Shown: positions 27,774 to 36,633 of the stretch, one piece after another | Layout: each line of letters opens with the position of its first letter | Numbering within the stretch: position 1 is the stretch's first letter | Assembly: GCA_045538895.1 (NCBI GenBank) | Contig: JAZQEH010000080.1 | Span: 14,207 to 78,206 of the forward strand | Direction: 5' to 3' | Length of the DNA: 64,000 nucleotides | From: UMGS902 sp045538895 | GTDB taxonomy: Bacteria > Bacillota > Clostridia > Oscillospirales > CAG-272 | The notes under the pieces: generated by a model | The model's database searches: none | What the model was told of the DNA's origin: nothing | What the model saw: only the letters and a program-made list of their open reading frames with translations | Program-made: the position numbers and the translations under genes

Positions 27774-27842
27774 AAATGCAATAGTAATATTCATGTTTTT
27801 GTTCTATACTGTTCTTACAAAACATTTTTTGGAGGGAAAGCA

Positions 27843-30800
27843 ATGAAAAAGGTATTTATATTTTTTCTTGCATTTATGCTTATGCTTACTCTGACTGTTG
27901 CGGCATCTGCCGCCACTGTATACGTTTCAAACGGCGGAAGCGGAAACGGGCAAAGTGCTTCCGCACCGCTCGGCTCGCTTACCGATGCATATGCCGCAGT
28001 CGGAAACGATGGCGAAATTGTGCTTGTAGGCACGGTTTCGGTACCTGTTAACAAAATCGGTACAACCAGAAATGCGTTTGTCGAGCCTGCACACAGCGGC
28101 AAAATTACGATCCGAGGCAACGACAAAGACGCATGTTTGCTTTTCGACACCGTTTTTGAATACTACATCAGCGGTGAAACCGAATTTAAAGACCTGACAA
28201 TTTCTTCAGGCGACCGCACATCGGGACTTTACATGGCGGCAAGAGGAAACCACCTTACAATGGGTGAAGGACTTACTATGCACTCAAACGGTACCGTTGC
28301 TAACGGCTCCTACAAGGAAGTCGGTACAAAACTGTATCTGTATGCAGGCTGCATGAACGGTGTTACATATGACGGCTATACCGATTGCGACAATCACATG
28401 ACCGTAAAAAGCGGAACCTATTGGGGTATAGGCGGCTTTAACCGCAACCAGAACGTGACCACCACAGGTCATTCAACGCTTGAAGTTGGCGGTGACGTAT
28501 ACGTAACGTACCTGATTGCAGGCTCCACAGGTACCTCCTCATTTGCCGCTCCGTCAGGCATCGACTTATACATCATCGGTGACATGACCATCTCAAAGCA
28601 GATTTCTCTCGGTAACCAGAACTCCGACGTTGCTTCGTTTGACAGCAACTTAATAATTAAGGATGGAAAAATCAATTATATCGGCAACTTCATAGACTAC
28701 AACGCACGCAAACGTCTTACCACGCTTGATATTTACGTCAACGATTCATCCGCATCAGCACTCTCAACATATTCCTCCCTTTTTGCCGGCTACGGCGACA
28801 GAGAGGGCACTATGGCAGATTACTGCAAAAATGAACACGGTGCTCACTCATATAAAAACGATATCTGCACCGTTTGCGGAATTTCAAAAACCGCAGCAGA
28901 ATGCACGTCACACAACTTTACAACTTCTACGGAGGGCACTATAGTGTCAAACACTTGCAAGAACTGCTCGTTCACATCAAAATCCACAACCAAAACCGAC
29001 GCACAAAGCGGAGTTTACACATATACAAACGGTACTTTACGTGTGCAGATACTCTCCGACAGTATCATCCGCATTGAGGAAAGCGCAAACGGCACTTTTG
29101 TTGACAAGGCAACGCTTGTTGTGCCTGATCGCTCGGTTTTCGGCGGCACAGACGTTGTTATTGACAGCGACAAGGACACAGTTATTCTTTCAACCGAAAA
29201 GTTCACAGTTAACATACCCAAAGAAAACGCTACCGCCGCATCTGTAAAAATCTTTGCAAAAGACGGTGAAGAGCTTTATTCCTACTTCGGCACAGACAAA
29301 AACGGCTTTTACTCTTCCCTCCCCGCTCCTGCCGATACCCCGAATACATATGCAATTATGGATAACGGCATAATCCCTGCAGACACAGGACTTGTATATA
29401 GCGGCAGCGAAGACGAAAACAGCGGTTGGAGCCGCAGCGAAAACACAGACTTGTACGTTCTTATGCCCTTTGGTGACAGTGCAAAGCTTCGCTATGACTT
29501 TGTAACACTCACAGGTAAAACCATGATGTCCGACATCAAAGCTCTCGGCTCATGGTATTCAAAGTGGACAAAATACTCCGGCGACGAAAAACTTGCCATG
29601 ATTGAAAAGTACCGTACAAAAGAAATTCCGCTCGATATGATAGTTATTGACACCGAGTGGAAAAACACCTCCACAAACGGTAATGACGGCGACGGTACCG
29701 GCTATGAAACAAACTCCGAGCTTTACCCTGATATGAGTGCATTCCTTGCCGCAGCAGAAAAGGCAGGCGTACTTGTACTGTTCAATGACCACACCCATCA
29801 GACCTCTCTAACCATCACCACTCCTGCTGAGCTTAAATGGCAGTGTGCAGGTATCAGTTCACTTATGGAAATGGGGCTTGACGGCTGGTGGTATGACAGA
29901 AACTGGACATACTCTATCAAATCCCCTTACAGCGACGTGCTTTTCTCAACCATAGGTCAGGTGCTCTACTATGACACTATGGAAAAATACCACATTGACA
30001 CAAAGGAGGGCGACTATCCCGAGCGTGTACTCCTCCTCTCAAACGTTGACTGGATAAAGCACGGTCACATCACAGGCAATCCCTCCATTATCGGTCACCG
30101 CTACGGTATTCAGTGGTCGGGCGATATCTACGGTCATGCAGACCAGTTGAAGCGTGAAATCGAGAACATGGTGCTTGGCAGTTTGAACGGTGCTTCGCCT
30201 TATATGTCGAGCGACCTCGGTGGCTTCTGGCATAATGACTGTATTTCCAAAAACCACTTTGTACGTTGGATGCAGTATGGTGCATTTTCTCCTACGGTGC
30301 GTGTTCACTCCACACTTTCGAGTAATAACGAGCAGCTCCCCTGGAGTTACGGTGCCGACGCTGAGAGAATAATCAAGAATTACCTCGATATGCGTTACCA
30401 CCTCATGCCGTACTACTACATGCTCGCACGTGAAAACTACGATACGGGTATGCCGCTTATCCGCCGTCTTGACTTCTATTATCCTCAGTACGAGGAGTCA
30501 AAGGACAACTCACAGTATCTTATCGGTAAAGACGTTCTTGTCGCTCCCTTCTGGAGTACAACCGGTGAAGGACGTGACGTTATTCCCGAAAGCTGGCTGA
30601 AAACTCCTGACGGTAAGCCCGGTTTGCTTGCAGAATACTTCAACACCGAAAAAGGCATGGCTAAAGAAGACTATTACACAGGTGCTGCAGACCACAGTGA
30701 GGTAGTATCGAGCGTTGGTTACTATTGGTACACAGGCTCGCCTAACTCAAAGATAAATACAGACTACTTTGCAGCTCGCTACACAGGTACACTTACACCC

Positions 30801-31766
30801 GAATATGACTGCTACATCGGTACGTATGCAGATGACGGTGCAAGAGTTTACGTTGACGGCAAGCTTTGGTCAAACGGTTATTCGTCAAGTCAGGCAAAGC
30901 CCTATTTCAATAACACCGACGTTCTTAAGGCAGGAAAATCCTACGATATCGTAGTTGAATACTACGAGCTTTCCGGCAAAGCAATTCTCTACTTTGCAAG
31001 CGAACCCGTAAACGATAGAAATGTCTCCGAGCGTGACGTATTTATTCCCGACGGCACATGGATCAACATGTTCAGCGGTGAAAGAGTTACCGGCCCTGTT
31101 AAAATCACCGTAAAAGGCGACACAGATCAAATGCCCATCTTTATCCGTGAGGGCGCCGCACTCCCCACAAGCGAGGTTCTCTCGCCGATGAAGGGTGCCG
31201 ATTGGCAAAACCTTTCTGTGAATATTTACGGCCTTGACAATAGCGAATTTACGCTCTATGAGGACGACGGCGAAACCGAAGGCTATCTTGACGGAAAATT
31301 CAGACAGACAAAGGTAAGCGTAACCTCTGTTGCATCTGACGCATGGAAGATAGACATTGAAAAGACAACCGGTGACTTCGCTACAGAGTATACAAAGCGA
31401 AACGTCAAGATTCGTATTCATTCAAACCTGCCGATAACCTCTGCGTTGATTGGTGACACTGCTGCAACCGTTACCTTGCTTTCAATGGATAAAAATGCTT
31501 TGCCATTTGCAAATAGCGGAGCCTCTGCAATATCCGACGTTTATGAGATTTCGGCAGAAGTTGACATGAGTAAGGACACAAGCATACTTGTAACATCCGC
31601 TACTTTAGGCGATGTTGACGGTAATGGCTTCCTTTCTGTAAATGACGTGCTTCTGGCTTTGCGTGGAGTACTCAATAACAAACGCACACCTGTAGCAGAT
31701 ATGGACAAAAACGGCAAACTTGAACTTTTAGACGTTATCAAACTTTTAAAAGAAGTAGTAAAATGA
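27843..31766 (+). CDS. Secreted beta-helix GH31 glycosidase with PA14 and dockerin
   Basis: 1307 residues. Signal peptide to about 20, then a beta-helix module (TVYVSNGGSGNGQ, about 22-330). A short two-CxxC stretch (ICTVCG, CKNC) lies near 340-375. GH31 follows: an N-terminal sandwich to about 550, then a barrel with LDMIVIDTEW, nucleophile Asp in GWWYDRNW (near 684) and acid/base Asp in QWSGDIYG (near 760). The residues after the nucleophile are RNW where most GH31 alpha-glucosidases and xylosidases have MNE. A PA14 domain (LLAEYFNTEKG to about 1060) is inserted before the C-terminal beta-sandwich. Two full dockerin repeats (GDVDGNGFLSVNDVLLALR, ADMDKNGKLELLDVIKLLK) end the protein. GGAGGG lies upstream of the ATG. 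The substrate is an alpha-glycoside of unknown type. Confidence 0.87.
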   Translation: MKKVFIFFLAFMLMLTLTVAASAATVYVSNGGSGNGQSASAPLGSLTDAYAAVGNDGEIVLVGTVSVPVNKIGTTRNAFVEPAHSGKITIRGNDKDACLLFDTVFEYYISGETEFKDLTISSGDRTSGLYMAARGNHLTMGEGLTMHSNGTVANGSYKEVGTKLYLYAGCMNGVTYDGYTDCDNHMTVKSGTYWGIGGFNRNQNVTTTGHSTLEVGGDVYVTYLIAGSTGTSSFAAPSGIDLYIIGDMTISKQISLGNQNSDVASFDSNLIIKDGKINYIGNFIDYNARKRLTTLDIYVNDSSASALSTYSSLFAGYGDREGTMADYCKNEHGAHSYKNDICTVCGISKTAAECTSHNFTTSTEGTIVSNTCKNCSFTSKSTTKTDAQSGVYTYTNGTLRVQILSDSIIRIEESANGTFVDKATLVVPDRSVFGGTDVVIDSDKDTVILSTEKFTVNIPKENATAASVKIFAKDGEELYSYFGTDKNGFYSSLPAPADTPNTYAIMDNGIIPADTGLVYSGSEDENSGWSRSENTDLYVLMPFGDSAKLRYDFVTLTGKTMMSDIKALGSWYSKWTKYSGDEKLAMIEKYRTKEIPLDMIVIDTEWKNTSTNGNDGDGTGYETNSELYPDMSAFLAAAEKAGVLVLFNDHTHQTSLTITTPAELKWQCAGISSLMEMGLDGWWYDRNWTYSIKSPYSDVLFSTIGQVLYYDTMEKYHIDTKEGDYPERVLLLSNVDWIKHGHITGNPSIIGHRYGIQWSGDIYGHADQLKREIENMVLGSLNGASPYMSSDLGGFWHNDCISKNHFVRWMQYGAFSPTVRVHSTLSSNNEQLPWSYGADAERIIKNYLDMRYHLMPYYYMLARENYDTGMPLIRRLDFYYPQYEESKDNSQYLIGKDVLVAPFWSTTGEGRDVIPESWLKTPDGKPGLLAEYFNTEKGMAKEDYYTGAADHSEVVSSVGYYWYTGSPNSKINTDYFAARYTGTLTPEYDCYIGTYADDGARVYVDGKLWSNGYSSSQAKPYFNNTDVLKAGKSYDIVVEYYELSGKAILYFASEPVNDRNVSERDVFIPDGTWINMFSGERVTGPVKITVKGDTDQMPIFIREGAALPTSEVLSPMKGADWQNLSVNIYGLDNSEFTLYEDDGETEGYLDGKFRQTKVSVTSVASDAWKIDIEKTTGDFATEYTKRNVKIRIHSNLPITSALIGDTAATVTLLSMDKNALPFANSGASAISDVYEISAEVDMSKDTSILVTSATLGDVDGNGFLSVNDVLLALRGVLNNKRTPVADMDKNGKLELLDVIKLLKEVVK

Positions 31767-31767
31767 C

Positions 31768-31803
31768 AATAAAAAACTCGGACGAAAGTCCGAGTTTTTT
31801 ATT
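31768..31803 (+). terminator. Terminator of GH31 gene (copy 1 of a 36-bp repeat)
   Basis: Stem ACTCGGAC/GTCCGAGT with a GAAA loop and flanking A5/T6 runs. The whole 36 bp recurs exactly at 32043-32078. Confidence 0.85.
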
Positions 31804-31908
31804 CAGGCTGATGACTTTGTCATCAGCCTGACCAGAGGGTGAGAAACGCAGGCAGATTTTTGGATTTTTGTTTCGTCGGCGTACATGTGTACGGTAGAGA
31901 CAAAAATC
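31804..31908. repeat. Hairpin-rich stretch between duplicated terminators
   Basis: The 322-base gap between the GH31 and ispH-rpsA genes holds no gene. It starts with a perfect 12-bp hairpin CAGGCTGATGAC/GTCATCAGCCTG (31804-31830). A 9-bp inverted repeat GATTTTTGT/ACAAAAATC (31863-31908) follows, enclosing a CGTACA/TGTACG hairpin. A 130-bp dispersed element and a second terminator complete the gap. Confidence 0.7.
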
Positions 31909-31914
31909 GAAAAA

Positions 31915-32044
31915 AGCAAGTAACGGCAATGGCATAAAAAGCCCTTGCCGCATTTTGATTTTAATATAAAGTAAAAAATCATTTCTTTATATTTTTTGCT
32001 TTTATTTTTTACTTGCGGTCTGACGCGTTTGTCAGGACTCTGAA
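31915..32044. repeat. 130-bp dispersed structured repeat, copy 1
   Basis: Aligns without gaps to 55425-55554, with roughly four in five bases identical by eye. Outer 8-bp inverted repeat GCAAGTAA (31916-31923)/TTACTTGC (32009-32016), an inner hairpin around GGCAA/TTGCC, and a downstream CTGAC/GTCAG hairpin with a GCGTTT loop (32020-32035). No reading frame is conserved. Confidence 0.75.
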
Positions 32045-32078
32045 TAAAAAACTCGGACGAAAGTCCGAGTTTTTTATT
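32043..32078 (-). terminator. Terminator of ispH-rpsA operon (copy 2 of the 36-bp repeat)
   Basis: Exact copy of 31768-31803, now serving the opposite transcript, whose stop is at 32089. Because the stem is symmetric with A and T runs, it can work on either strand. Confidence 0.8.
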
Positions 32079-32088
32079 GTTAATTAAA

Positions 32089-34104
32089 TTATTCAGCGTC
32101 GGTTGCGGGAGCTTCTTCAGCAGGAACTTCCTCTGTAACAGCTTCTTCAGCAACAACTTCTTCAACGGGAGCTTCTGCTTCTTCGATAAGAGCACGGATG
32201 GAAAGGCTAACCTTTTCCTTTTCCTCGTTGATCTCGATAATCTTAACTTCAACTTCCTGACCGATTTCAAGAACGTCGGAAGGCTGTGCAATCTTGGTCT
32301 TGGAAATCTGGGAAATGTGGATAAGACCGTCAGTGCCGGGAACGATTTCAGCAAATGCACCAAAGGGTGTGAAGCTTACGATCTTAACGGTAGCAACGTC
32401 GCCAACAGAATACTTGTTCTTGAATACGAACCAAGAATTCATATCGTCGGTCTTGTAGCCGAGAGAAATCTTACCGGTTTCTCTGTCAAAGGACTTAACC
32501 CAAACGTCGATAACGTCGCCAACCTTAACAACCTGTGAAGGATGCTTGATGTGCTTCCAGGAAAGCTCAGAGTTGTGAACCATACCGTCAACGCCGCCGA
32601 GGTCAACAAACGCACCGTAGGTAGCAAGGTTCTTAACAGTACCCTGATAGTGCTTGCCCTCTTCGCAAGTTGCCCAGAATGCTTCTTCACGAGCCTTGCG
32701 TTCCTCATTGAGTACCGCACGGATAGAAGCGTATGCCTTGTGGCGCTGCTCGTTGATGTCAACGATCTTTACTCTCTGAGTTGTGCCAACCAGAGTGGTG
32801 AGGTCACCGCCCTTGGGTACACCGGTGAGAGATGCAGGGATAAATACGCGAACACCGTTAAGGTTAATGAGCACACCGCCCTTAACTGCCTCAACGATTT
32901 TGCCTTCGAGAACGACATCGTTCTCTTTTGCTTCGACAACGTACTTCCAGTTCTTGTCGGAGTCAACACGCTTCTTGGAAAGAACTGCGATACCGTCGAT
33001 ATCGCTGACTTTGATTACAAAGCCCTCAACTTGGTCGCCAACCTTGAACATGGTGTTAAGGTCCAAGCCGGGTTCGTCGGTAATCTGGTCGTATGTAATA
33101 ACGCCGGTTGCTTTCGCACCAAGGTCAAGACGGATTTCGTTATTCGAAACCGACATAACTGTACCGACTACGGTATCTCCTGTATTTAAAGTTTTGAACG
33201 AAGCGTCAAGTAATTCTTCGAAGTTTTCAATTTCTGCCATGGTTTTATATACCTCCTCTATAATACCGCTTGGAGTGGAAGCTCCAGCAGTAATACCAAT
33301 AGTTAAACAGCCGTCAAAATAAGCTTTATCAAGCTCATCGGCCTTTTCAACGAAAGCACACTTTTTACAGGCGGAAGAAGCAATTTCAAACAGCTTGTGC
33401 GAGTTTGAACTTTGTTTGCCGCCTATCACTATCATGCCGTCGCTTTGCAGAGCAAGTTCTTTAGTTTCACTCTGCCTTTTTTCAGTAACACTACATATTG
33501 TATCAAAAATAATTGCGTTTGTATATACTTTTTTGAATTTTTTCTCACATTTTTTCCAAAGATTTGTGTTTTGCGTGGTTTGTGCAACCAAAACTATGGA
33601 TTTTTCGGGATTTTTTTCATTTTCTATATAACGGTCAAGGCTCTCTTCGCTGTCAAAAACAACACTATCGCCTCTTGCGTAGCTAAGAATTGAAAGCACC
33701 TCAGGGTGTTTGGGGTCGCCGATTACCGCAAGAGTAGTATCTGCACTTGTGTTCTCATCGGCGATTTTATGAATCTTTTTAACAAAGGGGCATGTCATAT
33801 CCTCAATATGAATATTTGCACACTCCCTCTCCACTTTCCGAAGAAACTCCTCCTCGCCACGCGGGATTCCGTGAGTACGGATAATAATGCGTGCCTCTCT
33901 GCCCTTTTTGGCAATCTCCTCAACGGAAGCTATAGTAGCAATTTTCGCCCCACGTGAGGCAAGATGCTCATTGTAAATGCGATTGTGAATAAGATGTCCT
34001 AAAATGTAAATATCGTATTCGCCGCCAAGTCCCTTTTCAACAAAGTCGGTAGCACGCTTTACACCAAAACAAAAGCCTGCCTCTTTAGCTACGGTTACTT
34101 TCAT
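32089..34104 (-). CDS. ispH: IspH-ribosomal protein S1 fusion (HMBPP reductase / S1)
   Basis: 671 residues. The N-terminal 285 are 4-hydroxy-3-methylbut-2-enyl diphosphate reductase, the last enzyme of the MEP isoprenoid pathway; the three iron-sulfur cysteines are Cys12, Cys105 (MTCPFVKKIH) and Cys204 (TICSVTEKRQ). The C-terminal half carries four S1 RNA-binding repeats (from about 308, each starting G..V.G.V) and an acidic, Glu/Ala-rich tail. This fusion is well known in Clostridia. The ATG overlaps the stop of the cmk-plsC gene (ATGA), and GAGGGA precedes it. The reading frame is intact across the junction, so this is not an assembly artefact. Confidence 0.93.
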   Translation of the reverse strand: MKVTVAKEAGFCFGVKRATDFVEKGLGGEYDIYILGHLIHNRIYNEHLASRGAKIATIASVEEIAKKGREARIIIRTHGIPRGEEEFLRKVERECANIHIEDMTCPFVKKIHKIADENTSADTTLAVIGDPKHPEVLSILSYARGDSVVFDSEESLDRYIENEKNPEKSIVLVAQTTQNTNLWKKCEKKFKKVYTNAIIFDTICSVTEKRQSETKELALQSDGMIVIGGKQSSNSHKLFEIASSACKKCAFVEKADELDKAYFDGCLTIGITAGASTPSGIIEEVYKTMAEIENFEELLDASFKTLNTGDTVVGTVMSVSNNEIRLDLGAKATGVITYDQITDEPGLDLNTMFKVGDQVEGFVIKVSDIDGIAVLSKKRVDSDKNWKYVVEAKENDVVLEGKIVEAVKGGVLINLNGVRVFIPASLTGVPKGGDLTTLVGTTQRVKIVDINEQRHKAYASIRAVLNEERKAREEAFWATCEEGKHYQGTVKNLATYGAFVDLGGVDGMVHNSELSWKHIKHPSQVVKVGDVIDVWVKSFDRETGKISLGYKTDDMNSWFVFKNKYSVGDVATVKIVSFTPFGAFAEIVPGTDGLIHISQISKTKIAQPSDVLEIGQEVEVKIIEINEEKEKVSLSIRALIEEAEAPVEEVVAEEAVTEEVPAEEAPATDAE

Positions 34105-35396
34105 TTATCAAGTCCCTCGTTTCGGAGTGCTAAAATGCGGTCAAATACAAGTCTTGCCGCTTTTTCATATTCCTCTGTGCCGCCTTTTACAAATCCGAAC
34201 TCCTCGTATTTAATAGGCTTACCTATGATAACCTCTTTTTTGCGGAGAAAACGGTATTTGTAGTTCTTGACACGGATGAAAACAGGCTGAACATCCGCTT
34301 TCGAGCGATAAACCATCATACCTACACCGCTTTTAATCTCGGTTGTAGCCGGGTCAACACCAATATAACGTGTTCCTTGCGGGAACATTGCAACGATCTC
34401 TCCGTCACGGAGAATCGACAAGGTCTTTTTAATCGAACCTACGTCACCTCTGCCACGGTCAACCGAATATGCACCGAGTGCCTTTATAAGCTGTGCGAGG
34501 AGCGGAATTTTGAAAAGCTCCTTTTTAGCAAGGAAGCGAAGCGGACGCTTGAACGTAACCGCAAGCGAAAGCACGTCTAAAATTGCAGTGTGGTTTGCAC
34601 AAACGATAAGTGCACCGTCGCTTTGCTCGTTCTCTGCACCAATGGGCTTAACACGCATGCAGAACTTTATAATCGGTCCGATGGTAGCCTTTAAGAATTT
34701 ATAGAGTTTATTCTGCTTCGGGACTTTTTTTTTTGAGATTTTATCAATAACGATGTTTTTAGCCGCCTCAATACTTTCCTCAAGAGTGAGGTTGGAGGAA
34801 TCAAGCGTTACAGCATCGTCTGCCGCTTTGAGCGGTGCAACATCTCTGCCACTGTCACGCTCGTCACGCTCCTTGATTGATGCAAGAGTATCCTCAAAAC
34901 TCACAATTTCGCCCTTTTCGGCAAGCTGTGCAACACGGCGGGACGCACGTGCCTCTGCAGAAGCAGTGAGAAAAATCTTAACGTCCGCATTCGGGAGAAT
35001 GACCGTGCCTATATCACGACCGTCCATGATAACGTTATTCTCTCTTGCAAGCGAACGCTGCATCTCGAAAAGAAACTCACGTACCTTCGGTACGGCTGAA
35101 ACAACGGACGCATATTTAGCAATAAGAGGTGTACGGATAAAATCGCTTACATCCTCTCCGCAAAGAAACATTCTCTGCTCACCGTCCACATACTTGAGCT
35201 CAACCTTTACATTCGGAAGATTGTTAATGATCCCCTCGGTATCCTCGGTAGCAACGCCGTTTCTCTGCATATAAAGACCTACCGTGCGGTAAATCGCACC
35301 GGTGTCTACATAGATATAGCCAAACTCCTTTGCAAGCGCCTTGGCAATAGTGCTTTTACCCGCACCGCTCGGTCCGTCAATAGCAATTCCTATCAT
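34101..35396 (-). CDS. cmk: Cytidylate kinase-PlsC acyltransferase fusion
   Basis: 431 residues from the ATG that follows GGAG six bases upstream; the longer frame to 35507 runs into the upstream gene. Residues 1-220 are CMP/dCMP kinase with P-loop GPSGAGKST and MDGRDIGTVILP. Residues about 245-430 are a PlsC-type 1-acylglycerol-3-phosphate acyltransferase with NHTAILD (catalytic His-x4-Asp) and MFPQGTR, where Gln replaces the usual Glu of FPEGTR. The two functions, nucleotide and phospholipid synthesis, are often adjacent in Clostridia and here form one chain. It overlaps the next gene by ATGA and lies 16 bases after the BaiN-like gene. Confidence 0.9.
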   Translation of the reverse strand: MIGIAIDGPSGAGKSTIAKALAKEFGYIYVDTGAIYRTVGLYMQRNGVATEDTEGIINNLPNVKVELKYVDGEQRMFLCGEDVSDFIRTPLIAKYASVVSAVPKVREFLFEMQRSLARENNVIMDGRDIGTVILPNADVKIFLTASAEARASRRVAQLAEKGEIVSFEDTLASIKERDERDSGRDVAPLKAADDAVTLDSSNLTLEESIEAAKNIVIDKISKKKVPKQNKLYKFLKATIGPIIKFCMRVKPIGAENEQSDGALIVCANHTAILDVLSLAVTFKRPLRFLAKKELFKIPLLAQLIKALGAYSVDRGRGDVGSIKKTLSILRDGEIVAMFPQGTRYIGVDPATTEIKSGVGMMVYRSKADVQPVFIRVKNYKYRFLRKKEVIIGKPIKYEEFGFVKGGTEEYEKAARLVFDRILALRNEGLDK

Positions 35397-35412
35397 ATTT
35401 ATCTCCATTCTG

Positions 35413-36633
35413 TCACCAGACTGCGTTTTCTGCCGCAAGACGTGCAGTTGAAAAGGCAATCTGCAAATTAAATCCGCCGGTATAGGCATCGACGTCGATA
35501 ACCTCACCGCAGAAATACAAGCCGCTGACCTTTTTCGACTCCATGGTTTTCGGCGAAAGTTCCTTTACCGAAATACCGCCGGAGGTTATTATAGCCTCGC
35601 TTATAGGGCGTGGTTGCTTAACTGTAAGCTCAAACGACTTTAAATTAGTTAAAAGTGTGCGACGTTCTTCCTTGGTTATGGCATTTACCTTTTTATCGGG
35701 AGGAATACCGCAACGTTTTATAATAACAGGTATCATCTTCTGCGGCAAAAGTGCCGAAAGACTGTTGCAAAAATCTCGGTTTACATTCTTTGCAAAGTCC
35801 GAAAGTAAGCGTGCATCAAGCGTTTTTTCGTCAAGTGCAGGCTTAAGGTCAAGCAGGATCTTATATCTTCCGCTTTCGATTTTTGAAAGATGCGACGATG
35901 CGCTGAGAATCATCGGTCCCGTCACTCCGTAATGAGTAAACATCATCTCACCGAAGTCACGGTAAACGCATTTTCCGTTTTGTGTATCAATAATCTGAAG
36001 TGCAGTATTCTTAAGCGAAAGTCCCTGCATTTCAGCTGGGTACTTTTCAACCGTTTCAAGCGGCACAAGTGATGGGGAAAGAGGAGTGACCTCTATGCCG
36101 AAAGCCTTTGCAAAACGGTATCCGTCACCGGTTGAACCGGTAAGCGGATAAGATGCTCCGCCTGTTGCAATAATAACACGGTCAAATTCACGTGCCGACA
36201 AAGCAGTTACGGTAAATATATCTTCGTTTTTTGCAATCGCTTTTACTTCTTCATTTATATATTTTACACCGTTTTGCTTTGTGTACTGTCTGAGTGCGTT
36301 TACTATATCCTCCGCCTTATCCGACTGCGGGAAAACACGGTTTCCACGCTCGGTTTTAAGCGGCACACCGAGGTTTTCAAAAAACGCTTTTGTGTCCGAT
36401 GGCTCAAATGCCGAAAGTGCGGCATACATAAACCTTGGATTTGTGGGTATATTCTCAATAACGGTATTGACATCCGAGTCATTGCAAACGTTGCATCTGC
36501 CCTTGCCCGTTATACGGAGTTTTTTGCCGCTGAATTTGTTTTTCTCAAACAGCGTAACGTCGCCGCCGAGAAATGCAGCATGCCCTGCCGCCATCATGCC
36601 TGCGGCTCCTGCACCGATAACTGCTATACGCAT
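35413..36633 (-). CDS. BaiN/HI0933-like FAD-dependent oxidoreductase
   Basis: 406 residues with an N-terminal FAD fold AVIGAGAAGMMAAGHAA and the family signature SGKKLRITGKGRCNVCN (near 36-52), ending GGFNLQIAFSTARLAAENA. HI0933/YhiN-like flavoproteins include BaiN, implicated in bile acid 7-dehydroxylation, but most members sit in this conserved cmk-ispH neighbourhood and have no proven reaction. Its ATG shares one base with the stop of the RpiR gene (TGATG), indicating coupling. A bile acid role is not supported here. Confidence 0.87.
   Translation of the reverse strand: MRIAVIGAGAAGMMAAGHAAFLGGDVTLFEKNKFSGKKLRITGKGRCNVCNDSDVNTVIENIPTNPRFMYAALSAFEPSDTKAFFENLGVPLKTERGNRVFPQSDKAEDIVNALRQYTKQNGVKYINEEVKAIAKNEDIFTVTALSAREFDRVIIATGGASYPLTGSTGDGYRFAKAFGIEVTPLSPSLVPLETVEKYPAEMQGLSLKNTALQIIDTQNGKCVYRDFGEMMFTHYGVTGPMILSASSHLSKIESGRYKILLDLKPALDEKTLDARLLSDFAKNVNRDFCNSLSALLPQKMIPVIIKRCGIPPDKKVNAITKEERRTLLTNLKSFELTVKQPRPISEAIITSGGISVKELSPKTMESKKVSGLYFCGEVIDVDAYTGGFNLQIAFSTARLAAENAVW

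Noticed and set aside
32089..34104. Assembly-made fusion of ispH and rpsA
   Set aside because: The frame is intact and this fusion is well known in Clostridia.
35413..36633. Bile acid dehydroxylation gene baiN
   Set aside because: The HI0933 family is common beside cmk and ispH and no other bai genes are present.
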